NCBI GenBank assembly: GCA_046349875.1
Contig: JAXMBN010000023.1
Span: 29,727-93,726, forward strand
Origin: JAXMBN01 sp046349875
GTDB taxonomy: Bacteria; Planctomycetota; Planctomycetia; Pirellulales; Pirellulaceae
Direction: 5' to 3'
Length of the DNA stretch: 64,000 nt
Part shown: piece after piece, positions 27,550 through 36,826 of the stretch
Layout: each line of letters starts with the position of its first letter
How positions within the stretch are numbered: the stretch's first letter is position 1
Made by a program: the position numbers and the translations under genes
Notes under the pieces: generated by a model
Database searches by the model: none
Told to the model about the DNA's origin: nothing
What the model saw: the letters and a program-made list of their open reading frames with translations, nothing else

Positions 27550-28581
27550 TCAGGACCACCCATGGGCCTCACGAACCTTGAGCATCACATCCAAAATGGT
27601 GTTCCAAGTGGATGTCTTTTCCAGAGTTGCATTGGGGAACATGCAACCATCCCAGCAGATATGTTGAATGCCTCGTTTGGTTGCATCCTTGAGCCAATAT
27701 CCAGCGCAGCGAACGATATCGAGTTTGCCGTTGGGGTCATCGGCTGGACAGTGCTTGCCTGTCTTGTCGTGCGATCCCGCGCCATGCACGTGGCCATCGT
27801 TTTGCGCGACGTGGAAGTCGATCGTCCACGGACGCAGTTTATCAGTCATCTTTTCATACGCTGCATAGAATTCATCCTGGCTATAACCAGACTGAATCAA
27901 CGCGCATTCTGGGGCGTTGTATCCAAGCAAGTAGAGATAGGTGTGCGCCAAGTCTGCTTGAAAGCCGAGAGTCTCGGGCATGCCAACTGCCTCGAGTAGG
28001 TCGAGCATATCTTTCCAGCTGTGCATTCCTGCCCAGCAGATTTCGCCTTCGGCAGCGAGTCGCTCGCCATAACTGGCTGCAATCTTGGCTGCTTCCTTGA
28101 AGGTTTCAGCAATCTTTTGTGTATTGGCCTTCGCGTCCGCCCGCCACTTTTCAACTCCGAACTCGGCCGAATCGATTCGAATCACACCGTACTTGCGGAC
28201 GCCATGTTCATTGAACACCTTGGCAATGCGGCAAGCGACTCGAACTGCGGAGAGAAACTTCTCGCGAGCTGCACTATCGCCCATAGCGGAATCGCCGACG
28301 GTACCGGGCCAAACGGGCGCGACCAGCGATCCGACCGAGAATCCCTTGCTAGCGATGAGATCGGCGATCTTGCGAAGTTCATCGTCGGTCGCATCGGGAT
28401 TGGTATGCGGGTGAAAAAGAAAATAGTCGATCCCATCGAATTTCTTGCCATCGACGGAAGCAGATGCCGTCAATTCCAGCATCCGCTCCAAACTGATCGG
28501 TGGCTCTTGATCGGGACCATCGCCCTTGCCAACCAGTCCAGGCCACATCGCATTGTGAAGTTTGGGATACGTATGAGTCAT
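27550..28581 (-). CDS. TIM-barrel sugar phosphate isomerase/epimerase family protein
   Basis: A protein of the xylose-isomerase-like TIM-barrel superfamily (AP endonuclease 2 type). The chosen start at 28581 gives MTHTYPKLHNAMWPGLVGKG; the upstream open frame to 28677 is not conserved in style. Barrel-typical segments include FDGIDYFLFHPHTNP, GVRKYGVIRIDSAEFG, LAAEGEICWAGMHSWKDMLDLL, LGFQADLAHTYLYL and IDFHVAQNDGHVHGAGSHDKTGKHCP, which supply the Glu, Asp and His residues expected for metal binding. It is followed 75 bp later by the Gfo/Idh gene. An isomerase or epimerase activity on a keto-sugar is inferred from family and context. Confidence 0.85.
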   Translation of the reverse strand: MTHTYPKLHNAMWPGLVGKGDGPDQEPPISLERMLELTASASVDGKKFDGIDYFLFHPHTNPDATDDELRKIADLIASKGFSVGSLVAPVWPGTVGDSAMGDSAAREKFLSAVRVACRIAKVFNEHGVRKYGVIRIDSAEFGVEKWRADAKANTQKIAETFKEAAKIAASYGERLAAEGEICWAGMHSWKDMLDLLEAVGMPETLGFQADLAHTYLYLLGYNAPECALIQSGYSQDEFYAAYEKMTDKLRPWTIDFHVAQNDGHVHGAGSHDKTGKHCPADDPNGKLDIVRCAGYWLKDATKRGIQHICWDGCMFPNATLEKTSTWNTILDVMLKVREAHGWS

Positions 28582-28741
28582 GGGACTTAAACTCCGAGGA
28601 AGGATGAAAAGCGTTTTGAGTTTTGGGGGAGGTAGGCTCGCGCGATCAAGATGCTGCAAGTGGCGAGCATGGGTCACCGCAAGGCTGGAGCGAGCATCGC
28701 ATCGATCGCGACGCGATGCTCAAGTCGATTATCGATGGCGA

Positions 28742-30001
28742 CTATTTCTTCCAAGCACCGTTGGCCGGAAGATTGGGGTGAACATCGGGACCAAAGTACC
28801 GAAGACCGACCAACGGTTCAGCACCTGTATTGACGATCTCGACCCCACGGGTCGCCGCTTCATGCGAAATGAATACTTCGTCTTCCGTGTTTTCTCCAAA
28901 GCGAATCATGGCGGGCGTTTGAAGGGCGAGCTTACCCATCTGCCCCTTGCCTTGTACCGTGATCCATCCACTGGCTCCCGGATCGCGCAATATGCATCGC
29001 TTGCCAGGTTCAACGGTCAACTCTTTGGCCGAGAACAGCTGCTTCTTGTCGATCGATCCATAGACGATCCACTTGTCGGTATAGCCATCGCCACTACGTT
29101 CGGTATCGACGATGGGTTCCAGATAATTGCTATCCTTGAAGTGCGTATCGACGTTCTTTTCCCAATCCAATTGGCCAATAATGAAGTCAAGATCCTGATG
29201 CTTTTCGGGAGGCATATCCTTCACAAGCAACGACCAGGGAACGTAACGTCCTTCGACGATCGATTGGAACATACCGAAAACGTCGCTTCCCCACTGTGGT
29301 TCGTAGGTGCACAGCGAACCTGGAGCATGAAGCACTCCCGGCGGAATCAACCAACCCGTGCCTCGCTTGAGTCTGTAAGCTCGCGATAGGTCGAGGATTC
29401 CATTGTCACCCTTGTTCCAGTTCTGCAAGCAACGACGCAGGTCATCTTTGGTTGTGCCTGGCTCCAAACCCATGAAGGTGTAGCAGAAGTTATTGTCGAC
29501 GTTGTTGTATTGCGGTGGGAAATAGTAGCTCTCGGGCTTGCCTTCCTGACCTACCAACGCCGCATCTTCTTGCGATTGGTGCATATGGTGAGGAATCGGC
29601 CCCATGTTATCGAAGAACTTCGAATAGACGGGCCAACGATTGTATTTGCCGAAGATCGAAGCACCGATCAGTCGATTACCCGCTTCTGCTACAGCATCTT
29701 TGAGCAAGAATTTTTTGCCTTCGAAGAGACAGAAGCTCAAGCCTTCGTGCCACACACGACCTTCGTTCGCGGCTTCCGTGGTGCTTGCGAACCAGCGTTC
29801 ATCGATGCCACCTCGATTGGCGCCGAACGCATAGAGGTCACCGGGATACAATTTGATGCGGCGGCCCGGATGAAGAAAGCTGCGGGGAACCCAAGTCGGT
29901 GTTAGACGCAATAAGCCTTCGCCGGCTTCGAGCGCTAACTGAAGAACTTGGGAAACACTATCCTTCTGAATCATTCCTTCGTCTAAGCGAACAGCGGTCA
30001 T
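28742..30001 (-). CDS. class I mannose-6-phosphate isomerase-like cupin protein
   Basis: A two-cupin protein resembling class I phosphomannose isomerases. Metal-site candidates are HHMHQSQEDA with GKPESYYFPP, comparable to the Q-x-H and GKpE motifs of PMI, and WLIPPGVLHAPGSL, comparable to the second His site. The start at 30001 (MTAVRLDEG) has AGGAT upstream; an upstream ATG at 30019 is possible. The product has 419 residues. It is first in a minus-strand group with the TIM-barrel and Gfo/Idh genes and is divergent from the DUF4432 epimerase. Aldose-ketose isomerisation is inferred and the sugar is unknown. Confidence 0.82.
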   Translation of the reverse strand: MTAVRLDEGMIQKDSVSQVLQLALEAGEGLLRLTPTWVPRSFLHPGRRIKLYPGDLYAFGANRGGIDERWFASTTEAANEGRVWHEGLSFCLFEGKKFLLKDAVAEAGNRLIGASIFGKYNRWPVYSKFFDNMGPIPHHMHQSQEDAALVGQEGKPESYYFPPQYNNVDNNFCYTFMGLEPGTTKDDLRRCLQNWNKGDNGILDLSRAYRLKRGTGWLIPPGVLHAPGSLCTYEPQWGSDVFGMFQSIVEGRYVPWSLLVKDMPPEKHQDLDFIIGQLDWEKNVDTHFKDSNYLEPIVDTERSGDGYTDKWIVYGSIDKKQLFSAKELTVEPGKRCILRDPGASGWITVQGKGQMGKLALQTPAMIRFGENTEDEVFISHEAATRGVEIVNTGAEPLVGLRYFGPDVHPNLPANGAWKK

Positions 30002-30210
30002 CGATATATCCTGAAGCATTCCATGGAGAGGCGGGAAGAAAACACAATACGCTTGAGAATGCCAGTTGTATTCCGGCCGCGGACCGCTTACAAGCCAGTA
30101 CCTCCACCGCTAAGGTGAATGCGGTAAAATTGAGTTCAGTTCCACTAATTCCAGGTCGCGGTCGATAAACTCGCCCTTTCCATCAATCTTTAGCCAGTTG
30201 AGCCAACGTC

Positions 30211-31368
30211 ATGACCTCTTCCCTCCGTTGGAATCTGATCGATTGTGATACCCACCATGGCGCACCCGAGGCCTTTCCTGAGTCGATTGCTGCGGCAAAT
30301 GGCCACTTCCGACTTCACTGGGAAAAGCTCAGCGGTGGATTGCGAGATGGGGTACATGTGTTGACCGTCGATACCGGTGCAGTTCGCGTCGCCATCCTTC
30401 CCGAAAGGGGAATGGGCATTTGGAAGTGTTGGCGAAACGATACGGAATTTGGGTGGCAGAGCCCCGTCCGTGGGCCTGTGCATCCTCATTTCGTTCCGAT
30501 CCAGGATGCTTCTGGCATCGGATGGTTGGAAGGTTTCGACGAACTCGTCGTGCGATGCGGATTGGAAAGCAATGGGGCGCCGGAGTTTGATGATCGAGGA
30601 AATGTCAGGTATCCATTGCACGGGCGCATCGCTAATCGACCGGCTTATCGCTTAACCGTCGAAGTTGATCCGATGGCAGGAGTGCTCGACGTTCGAGGTT
30701 GGGTCGAGGAGACTCGTTTTCTGATTCGAAGTACCTCCCTGTTGACCCATTATCAATTCCGTGTGAATCAACCTGGGATTGCCATTACGGATACCGTCAC
30801 GAATCTTTCTGCGAATGCAACCACCATTCAGTTGTTGTATCACATCAACGTGGGTCAACCGATATTGGAAGCGGGATCCAAGTTCTTTGCAGCCTCGAAA
30901 AAAGTTTCACCTCGCAATCCCCATGCAGCGAAAGACATTGCTTCCTGGACGACCTACAAGCCACCGACCCCAGGTTATGTCGAGCAAGTATATTTCACTC
31001 AGCCCTACGCAGATACGCAGCATTGGTCGACAGCGATGTTGACCGATAGTCGCCAAGACCATGCCTTTGCGGTTCGATACGATACCAAAACGCTTCCATG
31101 CTTAACCTTGTGGAAAAATACAGCAGCGGTAGAAGATGGCTATGTGACGGGGCTTGAGCCCGCGACGGGATTTCCTAACACGCGAACGTTTGAGGAAAAG
31201 CAAGGACGGCTTGTGGCGCTTGCCAGCGGTGAATCCAAGCGATTCCGTTTGCAATTGGAACCGATTATCGATGGCCAGCGCGTGCGCGAAGTGATCCAAG
31301 AAATCGAAGCGCAACAACAACAGCCGGCCGAAGTGTTGTCCGAACCATTTCCGCAATGGGCGTCCTAA
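30211..31368 (+). CDS. DUF4432 aldose-1-epimerase-like protein
   Basis: A galactose-mutarotase-fold protein of the DUF4432 group. The beta-rich 385-residue product contains VRVAILPERGMGIWKCW, GWLEGFDELVVRCGLESNG, YPLHGRIANRPAYRL and LLYHINVGQPILEAGS, in which the two His residues and the C-terminal GLEPATGFPNTR segment fit the mutarotase sugar site. There is no signal peptide, so it acts in the cytoplasm. It is transcribed away from the PMI-like gene with about 210 bp between them, a possible shared regulatory region. With its neighbours it suggests interconversion of an imported sugar. Confidence 0.87.
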   Translation: MTSSLRWNLIDCDTHHGAPEAFPESIAAANGHFRLHWEKLSGGLRDGVHVLTVDTGAVRVAILPERGMGIWKCWRNDTEFGWQSPVRGPVHPHFVPIQDASGIGWLEGFDELVVRCGLESNGAPEFDDRGNVRYPLHGRIANRPAYRLTVEVDPMAGVLDVRGWVEETRFLIRSTSLLTHYQFRVNQPGIAITDTVTNLSANATTIQLLYHINVGQPILEAGSKFFAASKKVSPRNPHAAKDIASWTTYKPPTPGYVEQVYFTQPYADTQHWSTAMLTDSRQDHAFAVRYDTKTLPCLTLWKNTAAVEDGYVTGLEPATGFPNTRTFEEKQGRLVALASGESKRFRLQLEPIIDGQRVREVIQEIEAQQQQPAEVLSEPFPQWAS

Positions 31369-31599
31369 TCGACTCCGTTCTTGATTCTCGAGATTCGTTT
31401 TGCCATGTTGGGGTAAACCAGTTCCTTTCCGAAAAGAAACGCAAGGCAAAGAAATGCCTGCAATGAATGTGTAGATCCAACTGCGATCCAATAACGGAAA
31501 ATCCGAAAAATCGAATCCGATTTCGCTCGATTCCGTCACCAAGTTCCTCCAAAATGATGGGTATCGGGGCTTAAGTTCTTTTCGGATGGGGTTCGGCCG

Positions 31600-32601
31600 A
31601 TGGTTCAATACGTGCAACGGAAGATGCTTTGGAGTCTTTTGGCTTTTTTGGTTCTGTGGCCGCATGTGCTGTACGGCCAGGCTTCTCCACAGCCCAATGC
31701 AGAAGAGGCCAATCGTCAGAAGTTGGCTACGACACTCGTCGATCTTTTGGAACAAGCTTCCGATCCGCAGGTCATTGAATCGACGTTGATCGTCATGAGT
31801 GAATGGAAAGTCACCTCGGAGCGGATCGATCGGATTGTCATGCAAGGGTTGCGTTCCGAGGTGCGCGACGAGCAGATGATGGCGGTGAGGTTATTGGTCG
31901 GAGACTGCGTGACTTGGAATTTCAAGATGAAATTCGACCAGGGGATCCAATTATTGGAACGTGTTGCCAAGCAGGTGAAGGAGCATCCAGACGATACCTC
32001 GCTCAAGTCGCACTACACCAGTATTTTCAACCAAGTTGTTCGCATATTGCAGGCCGATCGCTTAACGTCCGTCGAAGTGCTTCGCGAGCAATTGTCGCAG
32101 GCAAAAGATCTCGGTGTGACCCTTCAGATGATACGATCGTTAGGTGCCAACGCCTATGAATTGCGATCCGACCTGATCGATATCCTTTCCCATAGCTCGG
32201 AGAAATCAACACAGCTTGCATGCTTGGACATTCTGAGGCAGCTTCGCCCCCAAACGCGAACGACGCGTCAGACAACGGCAACGTACTTTCAGACGTTGTT
32301 CAACAGCTTTGATTCGGATCGTGATGGAGGCGTCTCGCTTCAGGAGTTTCAAGCGCGACCTGACCCTTCCGCGACATTCAACATCACGGCCAAGTGGGAT
32401 CATAAGCTGATCGATCGAAACAATGATGGTAAGCTTGATCAAGCGGAGTGGCTCAATCATTTCGGCCCGGCAATCATTCAGAATCAGAATGTTCAGGCAT
32501 TGCCGGCGGCTGCCTTGAACTTACAGAATTTTCGCAACGCGGTAGAGATTCAAGGAGCGGCTATTGTCGCACCCGAGCCCGCCCCCGCACCACCGCGTTA
32601 A
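31600..32601 (+). CDS. secreted helical-repeat protein with two EF-hands
   Basis: An exported 333-residue protein. A signal peptide (MLWSLLAFLVLWPHVLYGQ) is followed by about 190 residues of helical, HEAT-like sequence (EQASDPQVIESTLIVMSEW, ESTRSDLIDILSHSS-type repeats). Two EF-hand calcium loops follow: DSDRDGGVSLQEF and DRNNDGKLDQAEW, at about residues 245 and 272. The end is Pro/Ala-rich (APEPAPAPP). GGGG precedes the start. I do not recognise a characterised homologue; calcium-dependent binding outside the cytoplasm is inferred. The gene before it (DUF4432) is separated by 230 bp without visible features. Confidence 0.8.
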   Translation: MVQYVQRKMLWSLLAFLVLWPHVLYGQASPQPNAEEANRQKLATTLVDLLEQASDPQVIESTLIVMSEWKVTSERIDRIVMQGLRSEVRDEQMMAVRLLVGDCVTWNFKMKFDQGIQLLERVAKQVKEHPDDTSLKSHYTSIFNQVVRILQADRLTSVEVLREQLSQAKDLGVTLQMIRSLGANAYELRSDLIDILSHSSEKSTQLACLDILRQLRPQTRTTRQTTATYFQTLFNSFDSDRDGGVSLQEFQARPDPSATFNITAKWDHKLIDRNNDGKLDQAEWLNHFGPAIIQNQNVQALPAAALNLQNFRNAVEIQGAAIVAPEPAPAPPR

Positions 32602-32838
32602 TCCCCTCCGCGGCAGTCTAATTCAGCCCTCGATTTGCATTCCATTCAAGAATGTACGCGCCTCGCGGGCTTTATGACATTGCGTCAGGATCGTCAACAG
32701 ATAATCCTAATTCGAGGTCTTTTGCGCAATCGGTGGATCTCGCCGAGGCTAGCCCGATAGGTTTCACGGGACGCGAGATGACCAATCCAGAAATACATCG
32801 TGTGCTTTCATGCCTTTTAGGCATAACAAAGGAAAGAT

Positions 32839-35160
32839 ATGTTTCGTCGATTTGATCGTTCATGGTGGATGCTGTCTTGGATCTTCTTGGCTCTCATCGC
32901 GGGAGCTCAAGAAAAAGATCCCCAAGCCGCATCGCCGGCTCCGAAAGTCACCAACGACTCCCAGTTGCTTTCTGTCGATCGACTATTTCAATCGTCTGAA
33001 TTTCAGGACCGAGGATGGGGACCGATTCAATGGCGACGCGATGGGAAATCGTATTGGATCGTGGACCGCAATTCAGCGTCGAAGTCGATCGCGATTCAAA
33101 CGGTCGATGCTGTCACTGGTGACAAGGTCGACTTCGTTTCCGCTGACGAGCTTGTTCGGGCTGAGTGCCCTTGGAAGCATATCGATTCGTTCCATGTCGC
33201 CGAAGACGAATCCAAGGTGCTCTTTTTCACCAACACCAAACGTGTATGGCGATTGAATACTCGCGGAGACTATTGGGTTTGGGATCGATCGAAAAAGACC
33301 TTGGTCAAGCTTGGGGGAGACATCGATCCCTCCATGATGATGTTTGCCAAGTTCTCGCCTGACGCATCGCACGTTGCCTACGTCTACAAAAACAACCTCT
33401 ACGTGCAAGACCTTCAATCGCTCAAGATCGAATCGCTCACGACCGATGGCAGCGATACCATCATCAATGGCACATCCGATTGGGTTTATGAAGAAGAGTT
33501 GTCACTACGCGATGCCTATCGTTGGAGCCCCGATAGTCGATCGATTGCTTATTGGCAACTGGATACGCACGGTGTGCGCACCTTCTTCATGATCAACAAC
33601 ACCGATGACAGTTACTCCAAGCCGATTCCCATTCTTTATCCCAAGGTTGGGGAGACCAATGCTGCGGGGCGCATCGGGATTGTCGATCTCGCCCAGCGGA
33701 AGACGAGATGGATCGATCTTCCAGGCGATCCTCGCGAGCATTACGTCGCGCAGGTCGAATGGAATCCAAACGGAACAAGTCTCCTGTTGCAGCAATTCAA
33801 CCGATTGCAAAATCGTAATACCGTTTATCGCGTGGCGCCTGATTCGCTTCAACTCGAAACATTGCACGTCGAAGAAGATCCCGCTTGGCTCGAAAACGAG
33901 AACCCATTTCGATGGATTCAAGGCGGGCAGGCGTTTCTATGGCTGAGCGAGCGATCGGGCTGGCGCAACGCGTATGCTCTTTCCAGTGACAAGCCAAAAA
34001 ATGTGGTCGTTGCTGGCCAAGTCACTCAAGCACCGGTGATTGCCGGTGCACTGGATGTCTTGCAGATACTTTCGATCGATGAAGCGAATGAACGCGTTTA
34101 TTTCTTAGCATCGCCAGAAAATCCAACGCAGCAATACCTTTATTCTGCGAGTCTGAAGGGTGGTGACATTCAACGAATCACTCCCCCAGGTGACGCTGGT
34201 TGGAACTCGTACCAAATGGCTCCAATGAACGGTGAGTCCAAGGTTCGATTGGCTGTGCATTCGGTATCGAGTCTGGACGTGCCATCCCGCTGGGAATTGG
34301 TATCACTTCCGGATCACAAAGTGATTCGAGTTTTGGAAGACAACTCCGAACTGCGGAAGAAGCTCGCTACCATCGCACTTCCGAAGGCGAGCTTTTTGCG
34401 TTTGCCCATCAGCGACGAAATTGCTTTGGATGCATGGTGTTTGATGCCGCCGCCATCGGATTCTCTTCAGAAGCATCCTGTGTTGGTCCATGTCTACGGA
34501 GAGCCGCATGGTCAGACAGTCAAAGATTCGTGGATGGGTAAGCAAGGCTTGTGGCACCGCATGTTGGCTCAGAAGGGTTGCATCGTCATCAGCATTGATA
34601 ATCGCGGGACGATGTCACCACGAGGAAGAAGCTGGCGCAAAGCAGTACATCGGCAGATTGGAGTGCTTGCGTCTCAAGAACAGGCAGCTGCATTGGACGT
34701 TTTTCTGGAACGTCATCCCATGGCGGACCGCAATCGAGTCGGCATATGGGGATGGAGCGGTGGAGGCAGTATGAGTTTGAATGCGATCTTCCGATATCCT
34801 GAAAAATACCACACTGCAATCGCCGTGGCTCCCGTTCCTGATCAGAAACTCTACGACACCATCTACCAAGAACGGTACATGGGATTGCCGGATGAGAATT
34901 CCAAGGGATACCATGATGGTTCGCCAATCCACTATGCCCATCAATTGAAAGGCAAACTACTTTTGATTCATGGAACGGGCGACGACAACTGTCACTATCA
35001 AGGTATCGAACGCTTGGTCAACGAGCTGATCAAGCACAACAAAATCTTCGACGTAGTACCCTATCCCAATCGGAGCCATTCGATCAATGAAGGGGAGAAT
35101 ACAACGCGTCACCTGTACCATACAATGACGAACTATCTACTGCATCATTTGTTCGAATGA
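32839..35160 (+). CDS. dipeptidyl-peptidase IV-like S9 prolyl oligopeptidase
   Basis: A secreted serine peptidase of family S9B, expected to remove dipeptides from peptide N-termini. A signal peptide (MLSWIFLALIAGAQ) precedes the eight-bladed propeller domain. The propeller carries DWVYEEELSLRDAYRWSPDS, the double-Glu motif that anchors the substrate N-terminus in DPP-IV. The alpha/beta-hydrolase domain has the nucleophile Ser640 in GWSGGGSMSLN, an Asp near 715 in HGTGDDNCHYQ and His747 in NRSHSINEG, a complete triad in the right order. The 773-residue length fits the family. AAGGAAAG precedes the start. Confidence 0.95.
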   Translation: MFRRFDRSWWMLSWIFLALIAGAQEKDPQAASPAPKVTNDSQLLSVDRLFQSSEFQDRGWGPIQWRRDGKSYWIVDRNSASKSIAIQTVDAVTGDKVDFVSADELVRAECPWKHIDSFHVAEDESKVLFFTNTKRVWRLNTRGDYWVWDRSKKTLVKLGGDIDPSMMMFAKFSPDASHVAYVYKNNLYVQDLQSLKIESLTTDGSDTIINGTSDWVYEEELSLRDAYRWSPDSRSIAYWQLDTHGVRTFFMINNTDDSYSKPIPILYPKVGETNAAGRIGIVDLAQRKTRWIDLPGDPREHYVAQVEWNPNGTSLLLQQFNRLQNRNTVYRVAPDSLQLETLHVEEDPAWLENENPFRWIQGGQAFLWLSERSGWRNAYALSSDKPKNVVVAGQVTQAPVIAGALDVLQILSIDEANERVYFLASPENPTQQYLYSASLKGGDIQRITPPGDAGWNSYQMAPMNGESKVRLAVHSVSSLDVPSRWELVSLPDHKVIRVLEDNSELRKKLATIALPKASFLRLPISDEIALDAWCLMPPPSDSLQKHPVLVHVYGEPHGQTVKDSWMGKQGLWHRMLAQKGCIVISIDNRGTMSPRGRSWRKAVHRQIGVLASQEQAAALDVFLERHPMADRNRVGIWGWSGGGSMSLNAIFRYPEKYHTAIAVAPVPDQKLYDTIYQERYMGLPDENSKGYHDGSPIHYAHQLKGKLLLIHGTGDDNCHYQGIERLVNELIKHNKIFDVVPYPNRSHSINEGENTTRHLYHTMTNYLLHHLFE

Positions 35161-35344
35161 TGGTGGCGGATCGTCGTCTTCACAGTTTCCTGTGGATCGC
35201 CAAAAGGTGTTCTCCATGTTTCTGGTGAATGCAGGACCGTAACCATTGGCCTGGATCCAACCGTAAAGTATTTTTGCAAGGGTTGATGGTCCACCAATCA
35301 ACGGATGCGAATCGAATGATCATCAGAACCCGAGGAGTGGAACG

Positions 35345-35800
35345 ATGAAACGTATGCGATCTCTAGCTTTCGGATTGTTTACAGGATGTTTGCTCGGATG
35401 TGGGCCGCCGATGGCGAGCCAACAAGCTACGCAGACTCCGGCACCCACTCCACCCGTTGCCCCACCTGCGGAGGCTCGCGTTGCCGAGGTTGGTGTGGGG
35501 ATCAAAGGGAAGAGTTTGGAGAATGAGCAGGGAGTAGGGCGAGCTATTGCGCAACCAGCCATCACGCTTTTTCGCGTTCGTGAACGGGTTGTCTTTGAAA
35601 TTCAGCTTCCACAAGCTCTTCAACTATTTAATGCGTCCGAGGGACGATACCCTAAGTCGCATGAAGAGTTTATGGAAAAAATTGTCAATGCCAACAAGAT
35701 TCCATTACCTCAATTGCCGCCAGGGCAAGTTTACAAATATCACACCGACGACAATCAGCTTTGGGTGGAACCTGAAGCAGCACCTCCTGCTTCACCTTGA
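35345..35800 (+). CDS. small lipoprotein, function unknown
   Basis: A 151-residue protein with a lipoprotein signal: RSLAFGLFTGCLLGC, with Cys at 21 in the lipobox LLGC. A Pro/Thr/Ala-rich linker follows (TPAPTPPVAPPAE). The C-terminal 65 residues (LPQALQLFNASEGRYPKSHE and PLPQLPPGQVYKYHTDDNQL) resemble the soluble part of GspG-like pseudopilins, which is a loose similarity only. AGGAG precedes the start. It is 184 bp after the peptidase gene and is likely an independent unit. No function is assigned. Confidence 0.75.
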   Translation: MKRMRSLAFGLFTGCLLGCGPPMASQQATQTPAPTPPVAPPAEARVAEVGVGIKGKSLENEQGVGRAIAQPAITLFRVRERVVFEIQLPQALQLFNASEGRYPKSHEEFMEKIVNANKIPLPQLPPGQVYKYHTDDNQLWVEPEAAPPASP

Positions 35801-35844
35801 TTTTTTGTATCGATGTTCATTTGTAGGTTCCACTTGAACAACTT

Positions 35845-35870
35845 TGCGGCTATGGGGTTGCATAGCCGCA
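35845..35870. terminator. hairpin between convergent genes
   Basis: Arms TGCGGCTATG and CATAGCCGCA are perfectly complementary around GGGTTG. The hairpin sits 45 bp after the lipoprotein stop and about 50 bp from the end of the convergent creatininase gene. A run of six T precedes it at the lipoprotein end, but none follows. A shared bidirectional terminator is plausible. Confidence 0.6.
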
Positions 35871-35918
35871 GTGGAGCGGATTGTGTCCGCGGTTTCACGA
35901 CCTTTATGGTTCGTCGCT

Positions 35919-36677
35919 TCATCCTTCCCAGGAGCGCCCATCCCACGCCAAGACTCGTTCGAGCCATGCTTGGAGGTCTTCGGTAAAGGACTGGAATAAG
36001 ACTTCGCCTTTTTCGGATGTGGCGAGATGGGGCCAACCGATGTGTCCAGGCACGGTTCGATCTTTCGTGATCCAAGCCCGATTGCCCGGTCGAAAAGGGT
36101 TGCCTGGTTCAACGACGGGAGCTGCCTTATAAGCGCCAACTAAGTGCGGCTGTAGTCGAAGGACCATCGACGTTTCCCATTCACACGCGTGTCCCATTTC
36201 ACGTTGATGCAGATCATTGCATTTCATCCAGGGCTCGGTTCCCAATCCCCAATAGGTTGTGAACAGTAGCAGTAGATCATTCCGATTGCGATATCGCTGC
36301 CGGATCTCAAACGTGGCTTGCTTTCCCGGAATATCGTTTCCGCCGTGACCATTGATGAGGACGATGCGTCGAAAGCCATGCTGGATGAAATTGTCGATGA
36401 GATTGCAGAGCAAATCGAGGTAAAGTCGTGGAGCTGCGGAGAGAGTACCCGCGAAATCCATATGATGATCTGAATTGCCAAGCCACATGAGAGGGGCAAA
36501 TAGCAGGCGGTCTCCCATGGATTCGCTGAGACGAGAAATGATTTCGCCAAGCAAAAGGCTGTCGGTCCAAACGGGTAGGTGGTGGCCATGTTGTTCGATG
36601 GCCGCAATGGGAATGACGACCGGGGTATCGGGGGCCAATTGTTGGATTTTAGGCCAAGTCAGTTCAATGAGGTTCAT
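35919..36677 (-). CDS. creatininase-family amidohydrolase
   Basis: A metal-dependent amidohydrolase of the creatininase family, whose members act on cyclic amides. The product starts MNLIELTWPKIQ at 36677 with GGAG upstream. Metal-binding motifs are present: AIEQHGHHLPVWTDS (Glu28, His30, Asp39), VLINGHGGNDIPGKQ and REMGHACEWETSMVL. The 252-residue length fits the family. It is transcribed away from the PHP gene. The actual substrate is unknown; homologues include creatininase and mycofactocin or riboflavin-related enzymes. Confidence 0.9.
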   Translation of the reverse strand: MNLIELTWPKIQQLAPDTPVVIPIAAIEQHGHHLPVWTDSLLLGEIISRLSESMGDRLLFAPLMWLGNSDHHMDFAGTLSAAPRLYLDLLCNLIDNFIQHGFRRIVLINGHGGNDIPGKQATFEIRQRYRNRNDLLLLFTTYWGLGTEPWMKCNDLHQREMGHACEWETSMVLRLQPHLVGAYKAAPVVEPGNPFRPGNRAWITKDRTVPGHIGWPHLATSEKGEVLFQSFTEDLQAWLERVLAWDGRSWEG

Positions 36678-36826
36678 GTTCGCTCCGATTGCTGAGGTAG
36701 GATGGCACCATTTCAAGCGTTCGAAGCTTCAAAAGCAAGTACACTCGATCGATAGAGCCGTAAGGTACATGTAGACTACGAAGATGTTTGAAAGGCAGGT
36801 GCTGATGATCGAACCACCGCCAACGA

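Noticed and set aside
28580..29389. 269-codon plus-strand frame
   Set aside because: It overlaps the PMI-like gene in antisense and has no conserved motif or ribosome-binding site.
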